Shown here one piece after another: positions 1 to 5,703 of a stretch of DNA of 5,703 bases (position 1 is the first letter of the stretch; each line of letters begins with the position of its first letter). The translations under genes and the position numbers were made by a program. The stretch is from an uncultured bacterium. GTDB taxonomy: Bacteria > Bacteroidota > Bacteroidia > Chitinophagales > Chitinophagaceae. The stretch is taken from contig CAJBPC010000483.1 in assembly GCA_903957405.1 (NCBI GenBank), forward strand, positions 1-5,703, read 5' to 3'. Below the pieces are notes generated by a model. The model had not been told where the DNA came from, searched no databases, and was given only the letters and a program-made list of their open reading frames with translations.

Positions 1-257
1 CCATCGAATGATGTGTGCACGCATTTCAGTAGTGGTGGGGGTTCCCGTCACCGATGCTATCGGTCACGGCCGGTTAAAGTTATGGAATCGAATATTATTT
101 CAAGAAGAGGGCGACGATGGCGACCCGAATCATGCCGCAGTTTGGCAGAAGCAGATATCCAGATGCAGGTTTCCTGTCAGGTGAAAAAATCGTTGTTGGC
201 TGCCATCCTTGGATCAGGCCAACTGCCGATGCGATGTGGAAATTCGGGGATGACTTC
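1..257. other. Non-coding stretch downstream of the DUF481-like gene
   Basis: I read this stretch in all six frames and found no convincing gene. The open frames are short, rich in Arg, Ser, His and Pro, or run antisense into the neighbouring gene. It lies 3' of the minus-strand DUF481-like gene, so it should hold that gene's transcript end. The only structured element is the hairpin at 45-69. A minus-strand ATG at 24-22 could open a gene running off the left edge, but eight codons are too few to judge. Confidence 0.5.
45..69. repeat. Imperfect inverted repeat (hairpin), possible transcript end
   Basis: Two 11-base arms, CCGTCACCGAT (45-55) and ATCGGTCACGG (59-69), flank a 3-base loop. Ten of eleven positions pair; the exception is a C-C opposition at 49/65 (G-G on the other strand). 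It lies about 190 bases beyond the stop of the minus-strand DUF481-like gene and could end or protect that transcript. No run of T follows the hairpin on either strand, so it is not a canonical intrinsic terminator. A binding site for a dimeric regulator is an alternative. The inverted repeat is seen directly; its role is inferred. Confidence 0.55.
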
Positions 258-1298
258 TTACAATTCCCATCCGATGGAGAAGGTGAATACATAGTCCCAG
301 TCACGCCCGGTGATGGCCGGGCGGTTGTCGTAGTTCACCGTGATGCCGGGTTTGATGTAGAAGTCATGGGGCAGGTCGTACTTGACATTGACCTTGATAT
401 CACTGCGCCAGCGGCCTTTTTCCGTCAGGCTCGGAAAGACGTAGATCGAACTCAGCATGTTGAAATCACGCGCATCGAATATGTTCAGCTCTGAGCCGGC
501 GAATGCTTCCAGGCTTCTTCTGTGGTCTGCACTATTGGTGAAGCGTTCGATGTTGAACGACAGTCCGCTTCCTACACCCCAATATCTTTTGTTTGTATGA
601 AAGATCATCTTTCCGCCACCGATCCTGCCGGATGACCTCAGTGCAAGTGCCTGCTCGGTATTCGAAAGGAAATTCATTGATGCAAGGGAGAACCATCCTT
701 TTTCCAGATAGTACTTGAAGTTGACTGCGGCATCGGTCCTTTTCGTCTTGGCGACATTCTCCTGGCTGGCCGTGATGTAGTTGTAGTGTGCATCCGACTG
801 CCAGTGATCCGCCACATATCCGACGCTGCTGTTCATCGAAAACTGCCGGAGGGCATTCGCCTTGGCGATGGTCATGCCAAGGTCCATGTTGAACTTCAGC
901 CGCCCCCAGAAATCAGATCTCACTCCTTTGACAAAAATCACGTCTTCCAATTTCACCGGCAGCGTATAGCCCTCCATGTTCGTGATGAACATTTGTTTAT
1001 TGTCCTTTACATGTTGGATCGTCCCGTTAATGCTCCTTCCGTCCCTGAGGCGGATCAGAAAATGATTGTCGGAATAGATCTCGCGGATGCCCGACCATTT
1101 GACGGTGAAGTCGGATTTCGAATAGGGGGTCTTGATCGTCAGTACCCCTCTTTCAAGGGTCTTTATCTCCCCAACGATGATGTCCTGGTTCCTAAGAACG
1201 ATGGAGTCTTTTTGAGCTGATAGGCGCGCTTGCAGCAACAGCAGCCCTATCAAGGGCATGAGGTGGCGGAATGGTGTCGCAGCAAATAAGGCCATCAT
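258..1298 (-). CDS. DUF481-like outer-membrane beta-barrel protein
   Basis: Predicted 346-residue envelope protein. The N-terminus is signal-peptide-like: Arg11-His12, a hydrophobic run at about 14-23, and a likely cleavage after the Ala-Gln at 28-29. Residues 30-125 form a beta-rich region with two similar segments, each a strand with Arg or Lys followed by an N/D-G-type turn and an I-x-G-x-I strand (about 31-56 and 79-104). This resembles the small Sm-like domain often placed before DUF481. Residues about 127-346 have alternating aromatic and hydrophobic strands (for example SSVGYVADHW and VNFKYYLEK) and end in FTFSIGWEL, as expected of a C-terminal barrel strand, although the last residue is Leu rather than Phe. 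DUF481 proteins are poorly understood; some are described as salt-induced, and the role here is unknown. The start is the first ATG after an in-frame stop at 1328-1326; a second start at Met14 (1259) would shorten the signal peptide n-region. No Shine-Dalgarno sequence is visible. The family call is by recognition, not by a search. Confidence 0.82.
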   Translation of the reverse strand: MMALFAATPFRHLMPLIGLLLLQARLSAQKDSIVLRNQDIIVGEIKTLERGVLTIKTPYSKSDFTVKWSGIREIYSDNHFLIRLRDGRSINGTIQHVKDNKQMFITNMEGYTLPVKLEDVIFVKGVRSDFWGRLKFNMDLGMTIAKANALRQFSMNSSVGYVADHWQSDAHYNYITASQENVAKTKRTDAAVNFKYYLEKGWFSLASMNFLSNTEQALALRSSGRIGGGKMIFHTNKRYWGVGSGLSFNIERFTNSADHRRSLEAFAGSELNIFDARDFNMLSSIYVFPSLTEKGRWRSDIKVNVKYDLPHDFYIKPGITVNYDNRPAITGRDWDYVFTFSIGWEL

Positions 1299-1383
1299 AC
1301 CCGAAAATAAGCAAGTAGAAGATATTTATGTGGTGATACATGAAAATGCCACAATGATTAATTTCGGCTAAATCTGCCAACTG
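1299..1383. promoter_or_regulatory. Divergent promoter region between DUF481-like and MFS genes
   Basis: This 85-bp gap separates two genes transcribed away from each other, so it must hold both promoters unless they start further inside the genes. It is AT-rich compared with its flanks. On the plus strand TAAATCTG (1369-1376) differs at one position from the Bacteroidota -7 consensus TAnnTTTG, but no good TTTG -33 element sits 19-21 bases upstream. On the minus strand TATCTTCT (1324-1317) is a weaker -7 candidate. Neither gene has a Shine-Dalgarno sequence here. The divergent layout is certain; the exact promoter elements are guesses. Confidence 0.5.
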
Positions 1384-2610
1384 ATGATCAGGGATATTTC
1401 AAGGCCTGTGCTGCTCGGTGTAGTCGTTTCCGCACTGGGGTTTTTTGTCGATCTCTATGACATCATCATCTTCAGTGCAGAGCGCATCGACAGTTTTCGG
1501 GATCTTGGCATACCTGAAACCGAGTGGACAACCGCCGGCGGGACGATCCTTAGTATGCAGATGTTCGGCATGCTCCTGGGCGGATTTCTTTGGGGATACA
1601 TCGGCGATCGTTTCGGACGACTCAAGGTCTTGTTCGGTTCCATCCTCATGTACAGCACATTCTCCCTGCTGAATGCGTTCGTGGAGAATGTCGATCAGTA
1701 TATGTGGTGCCGCTTTTTTGCAGGGGTGGGACTGGCCGGCGAGCTGGGCGCAGGCATAACCCTCGTAGCGGAGCAAGTGGATAAAAAATACAGGGGATTT
1801 GCGGTCGCCCTGGTGGGTGGGATAGGGATGTTCGGTGCCGTGACGGCAGGCATCGTGGCCAACTATTTCTCCTGGCAGACAAGCCTTCTCGTCGGTGCCG
1901 GGCTGGGATTCATGCTGCTGTTCCTGCGTCTGGGTGTCGTGGAGAGCGGGCTCTTCCGCGTGATGGAATCATCCGTAAAAGGGCGTGGGGATTTTCGGAT
2001 CATCCTTCGCAGCCGCCGATTGAGGACGATTTTCCTCTGCGTGCTGCTGGTGGGCATGCCTGCATGGTTCTCCAACGGAGTGCTGATCACGTTCACCCGC
2101 GAGATTGCCGGGAGCATGCATATGCCGCAACTGCCTTCTGCCGCGACAGTCATCTCTTTTTATTTTCTCGGGTTCGCCTTTGGAGACCCGTGTTGCGGAT
2201 TGCTCAGCCAATACCTCAAGAGCCGCAAGAAGGCGATTTTGACTTTTCTTGTGCTGTACGCGATCACCCTGCTGTTGTTTTTCAACATCGGGGGGCTTAC
2301 GCTTTGGACCTACTACGCACTTTTCACGGCGATGGGTTTCAGTGTTGGCTTCACCATCATGCTCTTCACGCTGGCTGCAGAGCAATTCGGCACCAATATC
2401 CGGGCACTGGTGACCTCCACAACGCTCAACCTCACAAGGGCATGGGTGATCCCTCTGACATTCATCTTCACCCAATTGGCCGAACAGCTGCAACGACAAT
2501 ATCTGCTCAGTGCCGGGATCATTGCAGGCGTTGTGCTGACGCTGGCTTTCGTAGCCCTCCGCCAACTCGACGAAACCTATCACCGGGATCTCGATTTCCA
2601 GGACGATTGA
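1384..2610 (+). CDS. Major facilitator superfamily (MFS) transporter, substrate unknown
   Basis: Predicted 408-residue inner-membrane secondary transporter with about twelve helices (roughly 8-32, 52-74, 80-99, 105-130, 138-161, 164-184, 213-236, 252-278, 283-302, 306-334, 340-365, 373-393). The cytoplasmic loop between helices 2 and 3 carries the MFS signature motif A as GYIGDRFGRL (71-80), with Asp75, Arg76, Gly78 and Arg79. Helix 1 holds charged residues Asp23 and Asp26 in FFVDLYD. Helix 4 has Arg110 followed by a Gly-rich stretch with Glu120 and Glu130, then a Tyr-Arg-Gly; helix 10 leads into AAEQFGTNIRA (331-341). Both resemble the R-x3-G-x3-G-E and E-x-F-P-T-x-x-R patterns of the sugar-porter and metabolite:H+ symporter branches, so proton-coupled uptake of a small organic solute is likely, but the substrate cannot be read from sequence. 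The start is fixed well: an in-frame TAA at 1369-1371 lies just 12 bases before this ATG. No partner transport or catabolic gene is adjacent. Confidence 0.93.
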   Translation: MIRDISRPVLLGVVVSALGFFVDLYDIIIFSAERIDSFRDLGIPETEWTTAGGTILSMQMFGMLLGGFLWGYIGDRFGRLKVLFGSILMYSTFSLLNAFVENVDQYMWCRFFAGVGLAGELGAGITLVAEQVDKKYRGFAVALVGGIGMFGAVTAGIVANYFSWQTSLLVGAGLGFMLLFLRLGVVESGLFRVMESSVKGRGDFRIILRSRRLRTIFLCVLLVGMPAWFSNGVLITFTREIAGSMHMPQLPSAATVISFYFLGFAFGDPCCGLLSQYLKSRKKAILTFLVLYAITLLLFFNIGGLTLWTYYALFTAMGFSVGFTIMLFTLAAEQFGTNIRALVTSTTLNLTRAWVIPLTFIFTQLAEQLQRQYLLSAGIIAGVVLTLAFVALRQLDETYHRDLDFQDD

Positions 2611-2846
2611 CTCTTTCGTTTCCATGCCTTGCTGCGGAATTGGATTTTTTTGATTTTGTTAACATATTAAAAAAAAAAATTTACCTTCAAGACCTTATTC
2701 ATACGGTTAGGCATTGAGTCTGTTTGAGCCCTCTTGAAACGATCAGACCTATCAAAAACATCCTTCCTTAATTTTCGATTTACCATTCATTAGCGTCCCG
2801 CTTCATGCGGATTCTTTTGCGTGCTTCACATCATTTACCGTTATAT
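2611..2846 (+). promoter_or_regulatory. AT-rich leader and probable promoter of the protease gene
   Basis: This 236-bp gap between the transporter stop and the protease start has no credible gene. Its first third contains a T7 run (2645-2651), a TTTG (2655-2658), a GTTAAC (2659-2664) and an 11-A tract (2669-2679). TACCTTCA (2682-2689), 23 bases after the TTTG, is a loose match to TTTG-N19-21-TAnnTTTG of Bacteroidota promoters. A second -7 candidate, TAATTTTC (2769-2776), matches all but the last consensus base but has no -33 partner. No GC-rich hairpin with a T run follows the transporter stop, so readthrough into the protease gene cannot be excluded. The presence of a promoter is inferred from gap length and composition. 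Confidence 0.4.
2669..2679 (+). repeat. Homopolymeric A tract (11 A) upstream of the protease gene
   Basis: Eleven consecutive A residues, preceded 17 bases earlier by seven T residues (2645-2651). The T and A runs could pair into a weak stem with a long loop. The tract may act as an UP-like or bending element for the protease promoter, or be a slippage-prone site that alters promoter spacing. The tract is seen directly; both functions are inference. Confidence 0.6.
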
Positions 2847-5703
2847 ATGAACAAGCGCTACATCCTGCTGCTTTCTGTTGTATTTTTTCTTTTCGGGAAC
2901 ATCTTGCAGGGGCAGGAATTCTGGCGGCAGATTCCCGATCAGTCCGTCGCGGATTCCATAAAGACCTCGCGCTTGGTCATGCCCGAAGCACATGCCACTT
3001 TTCAGCTGGATGTGCAAGCCTTCAAAGCCTTACTGGATCAGGCTCCGATGCGGAATATTTCGTTGTCGGCGCAGCGGGGTGTGTCTGTGAAAATCCCTGA
3101 TCCGTCCGGAAGGATGATCACCTTTGAGATGGTTCGTGAGGAGGTCATGGCGCCGGAACTTGGAGAGAAATACCCCGGGATCCGGACATTCATCGGCCGG
3201 AAACTGAATGATCCTTTCACCACGCTGCGTTTGGAGTATAGTCCCCAGGGCGTTACTGGTATGGTCTTCGCACCCGGAGAGCAGACCTACATGATCGATC
3301 CTTACGCCCGCAATACCGATCAGGTTTATATGGTCTATCTCCGCAGGGATTACCCTAGGGATCCTGCGAAGCCTTTCGAATGCCTGACTGCCGGGCAGTC
3401 GACACAAACGACTCCCGTTCAGGCGAGGACCACTGCAGGTGATTGCGGAACATTGCGGACCTACAAGACAGCCATCTCCGCATCAGGGGAATACACAGCA
3501 TATCACAGCCTCGCCGGGGATTCGGATGCGGATAAGAAAACGAAAGCCCTTGCCGCCATCGTCACTGCGGTGAATCGGCTCAACCAGGTCTTCGAGTCGG
3601 AGTTCAGCATCCGCCTGCAACTCGTAGCAAACAATAACCTTTTGATCTATACGGATGCCGCTACTGATCCTTTCAATGGCGATCCTTACAGCGATATCAA
3701 CACCAACACCACCAATACCGATGCCGTCATCGGCAGTGCCGAATACGGATGGGGGCATCTTTTCGGTGCCGCCTCACTGCAAGGACTGGCGTACACGCCA
3801 TCCGTCTGCAACAATACTTACAAAGGCGGCGGCGTCACCGGCATGGCTGCGCCGATCGGTGATCCATTCGTGGTAGATTATGTCGCACATGAGATGGGGC
3901 ACCAGATGAGTGCCACCCACACCCAATACAATGCTTGTAATCGGAGTCCCGCTACTGCCGTCGAACCCGGAAGTGCGAGCACCATCATGGGCTATGCCGG
4001 GATTTGTGCGCCGAATGTCCAGAATAATAGTGATCCGTTCTTTCATGCAACGAGCCTGCAACAGATCACATCATACATGCATTCGAGTACAGGCAATGGC
4101 TGCGCTACCACGTCGGCCACGGGAAATTCGGCACCTACCATCGGAACACTTCAGGCCGACATGACCATCCCGAAGGGAACTCCCTTCTCCCTGACCATCG
4201 CGGCGGCCGATGCCAACAGTGATGTCCTTACCTATTCCTGGGAACAGATGGACGGTTTGCCGACCGGCGCTACCGTCCAACCCATGCCACCTGTGGGCAG
4301 CAATGCCAACGGACCGATTTTCCGCAGCCTTTCACCGGTCAGTTCAGGCACCCGCTTTTTCCCATCGCAGGCAAATGTGATCGCAAATACCAACAGCACC
4401 TGGGAGGTTCTCCCGACCGTCTCGAGGACGCTTAACTTCAGGGGAACGGTCAGGGATAGCCGAAGCGGCGGCGGATGTACCGTGCAGGACGATGCGGTGG
4501 TCACCGTAGATGGGGGATCCGGGCCGTTTAAAGTCACTTATCCGAATGCCGCCATGACCTTGACATCTTCCAGCAAGGTGAAAATCCAGTGGGATGTCGC
4601 CAACACCGACGTGGCACCTGTGAACTGCAGCACGGTCGATATCACCATGTCGACGGACGGAGGGCTCACTTACACGGTCACCCTTGCCAGCGGTGTGCCC
4701 AACACCGGCGTCGCAAATGTCGTTATCCCCGCCAACCACGGATCGCAGAACCGCATCCGGGTAAAATCGGTCAATAATATTTTCTACGATATCAGCGATG
4801 CGAATTTCACCATCACCGCTCCCGTCGTGCAGGATTATCAAGTGTGGTCTGATGCCGCCAGCAAGTCAAGGTGCGGTCAGACTTCCGTCGCTTACACGAT
4901 CGACATCCTTCCCATCCTGGGCTTCAGCGGTAATGTGGATCTTTCTGTCAGCGGCCTGCCGGTGGGCGTCTCCGCATCCTTAGGCAGTACAACAGTAGCT
5001 GCCGGTGCCAGCACAACCCTTACGTTGAGTAATATCAGCGGGCTTGCGATGGGTACATATTCCTTCACGGTGCAAGGAAGTGGTACTCCCGGCACAAGGA
5101 ATCTGGCGCTTGAACTGATCGTGAATGATCAATTTACAGTAACGCTCACAACTCCTGCCAGCAACCAGGCTTCAGTGGGCTGGTACAAGCCTGTTTTTCA
5201 ATGGGGGGCGGTCACCGGTGCAACCTATCAGTTGCAGGTGTCTGTAGATGCCGGCTTCGGGACGACCGTGATCAGCGAATCAGGGCTCACCGATGCAACG
5301 TACACGTATGCATCTAATCTGAATCATTCCACCCGTTATTACTGGCGGGTCCTTGCAGTCACCGCTTGTGCGACAAGCCCCTATGCTACCGGAAGCTTTA
5401 CCACCAATGGTCCGTCAGTAACAACACTTTATGTCAGCTCGGATATACCCAAGACAATTTCCGTTAATGTAGTAGGACCCTTTATGAGTACCTTGTCGAT
5501 ACCTGTCAGGGGCACTTTGATCGATGTGGACCTGCTGGGACTTGACATCACGCACTCTTATGTCGGGGATCTGCTGATCAAATTGAAAAGTCCAGACAAT
5601 ACTGAAATCACCTTGTTTAACGCATTTAATTGCGGTGGTACCGCTAATGTTAATTTGGGTTTTGATGATGAAAGCGCCAATACTCATGCAAACGTTCCAT
5701 GTC
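2847..5703 (+). CDS. Secreted reprolysin-like zinc metallopeptidase with P-domain, 3' truncated by the window
   Basis: Predicted extracellular zinc protease; 952 codons are visible without a stop and the gene runs off the right edge. Residues 1-22 are a signal peptide (MNKRYILLLS then a hydrophobic run, cleavage near Gly22-Gln23). Residues about 24-195 look like a pro-region. The catalytic domain (about 200-410) has the zinc site HEMGHQMSATH at 348-358, with ligands His348, His352 and His358 and catalytic Glu349, then a Met-turn STIMGYAGIC around Met381. The metzincin glycine is Ser355 here. Next come a cadherin/Ig-like module opening NSAPTIGTL (about 427-557), two further beta modules (about 561-660 and 663-762), an FN3-like module with YQLQVS and RYYWRV (about 763-855), and a proprotein-convertase-type P-domain (from about 880; LDITHSYVGDLLIKLKSP at 900-917). 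Such proteins usually end in a type IX secretion sorting domain, which would lie beyond the window. An in-frame ATG at 2805 would add 14 residues; I prefer 2847 because it gives a normal signal peptide. No Shine-Dalgarno is visible. Substrate unknown; nutritional or virulence proteolysis are both possible. Confidence 0.92.
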   Translation, partial: MNKRYILLLSVVFFLFGNILQGQEFWRQIPDQSVADSIKTSRLVMPEAHATFQLDVQAFKALLDQAPMRNISLSAQRGVSVKIPDPSGRMITFEMVREEVMAPELGEKYPGIRTFIGRKLNDPFTTLRLEYSPQGVTGMVFAPGEQTYMIDPYARNTDQVYMVYLRRDYPRDPAKPFECLTAGQSTQTTPVQARTTAGDCGTLRTYKTAISASGEYTAYHSLAGDSDADKKTKALAAIVTAVNRLNQVFESEFSIRLQLVANNNLLIYTDAATDPFNGDPYSDINTNTTNTDAVIGSAEYGWGHLFGAASLQGLAYTPSVCNNTYKGGGVTGMAAPIGDPFVVDYVAHEMGHQMSATHTQYNACNRSPATAVEPGSASTIMGYAGICAPNVQNNSDPFFHATSLQQITSYMHSSTGNGCATTSATGNSAPTIGTLQADMTIPKGTPFSLTIAAADANSDVLTYSWEQMDGLPTGATVQPMPPVGSNANGPIFRSLSPVSSGTRFFPSQANVIANTNSTWEVLPTVSRTLNFRGTVRDSRSGGGCTVQDDAVVTVDGGSGPFKVTYPNAAMTLTSSSKVKIQWDVANTDVAPVNCSTVDITMSTDGGLTYTVTLASGVPNTGVANVVIPANHGSQNRIRVKSVNNIFYDISDANFTITAPVVQDYQVWSDAASKSRCGQTSVAYTIDILPILGFSGNVDLSVSGLPVGVSASLGSTTVAAGASTTLTLSNISGLAMGTYSFTVQGSGTPGTRNLALELIVNDQFTVTLTTPASNQASVGWYKPVFQWGAVTGATYQLQVSVDAGFGTTVISESGLTDATYTYASNLNHSTRYYWRVLAVTACATSPYATGSFTTNGPSVTTLYVSSDIPKTISVNVVGPFMSTLSIPVRGTLIDVDLLGLDITHSYVGDLLIKLKSPDNTEITLFNAFNCGGTANVNLGFDDESANTHANVPC

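Noticed and set aside
95..304. 69-codon minus-strand frame overlapping the DUF481-like C-terminus in another frame
   Set aside because: Its start lies within the upstream gene and the product is low-complexity with no recognisable motif; overlap of this kind is expected by chance.
117..494. 125-codon plus-strand frame overlapping the end of the DUF481-like gene
   Set aside because: Two thirds of it is antisense to the barrel's C-terminal strands. The product has no family resemblance and the start has no support.
1969..2625. 218-codon open frame on the minus strand, antisense to the transporter gene
   Set aside because: It is rich in Arg, His, Gln and Glu, has no recognisable domain, and mirrors the codon bias of the clear MFS gene on the other strand.
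2611..2651. Possible intrinsic terminator after the transporter (weak TTCC/GGAA pairing followed by T7)
   Set aside because: The stem is only 4 bp with an 11-base loop, too weak to call; the T run alone is not enough.
2064..2717. 217-codon plus-strand frame overlapping the transporter's 3' half and running past its stop
   Set aside because: It is a +1/+2 shadow of the transporter with an Arg/His-rich, low-hydrophobicity product; the membrane-helix pattern is all in the other frame.
2805..2846. Alternative upstream ATG for the protease gene
   Set aside because: It would add 14 residues including two His and two Arg before the signal peptide, whereas MNKR followed by a hydrophobic run at 2847 is a standard signal-peptide start.
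4344..4841. 165-codon minus-strand frame antisense to the protease tail
   Set aside because: The sense strand encodes a continuous, recognisable modular protein, and the antisense product is Asp/Gly/Arg/His-rich as expected for a shadow.

Overview
The window looks like a piece of a Bacteroidota chromosome of moderate GC content. Three things point there. The genes lack recognisable Shine-Dalgarno sequences and start after AT-rich leaders. The DUF481-type outer-membrane protein is of a kind common in that phylum. The large secreted metzincin-like protease has the modular layout (signal peptide, pro-region, HExxH domain, Ig-like/FN3-like modules, P-domain) typical of Bacteroidota type IX secretion clients. 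This assignment is inferred from family resemblance; no rRNA or marker gene is present.

Layout: positions 1-257 are non-coding as far as can be seen and contain one strong imperfect hairpin (45-69). Positions 258-1298 on the minus strand encode a predicted beta-barrel protein with an N-terminal beta-rich region and a C-terminal DUF481-like domain. An 85-bp gap (1299-1383) separates it from a divergently transcribed 12-helix major facilitator superfamily transporter (1384-2610, plus strand). A 236-bp AT-rich intergenic region (2611-2846) with an 11-A tract follows. From 2847 to the right edge runs an open, 3'-truncated gene for a secreted reprolysin-like zinc metallopeptidase, of which 952 codons are visible.

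The three genes show no obvious shared pathway. The DUF481 protein and the transporter share a divergent promoter region and could be co-regulated. The protease has its own long leader region and is probably an independent unit. No mobile element, CRISPR array, tRNA or rRNA was seen. The most unusual detail is in the protease active site: the metzincin glycine of HExxHxxGxxH is replaced by serine while all three zinc-binding histidines, the catalytic glutamate and the Met-turn are kept. I found no convincing evidence for a wholly new system in this window.
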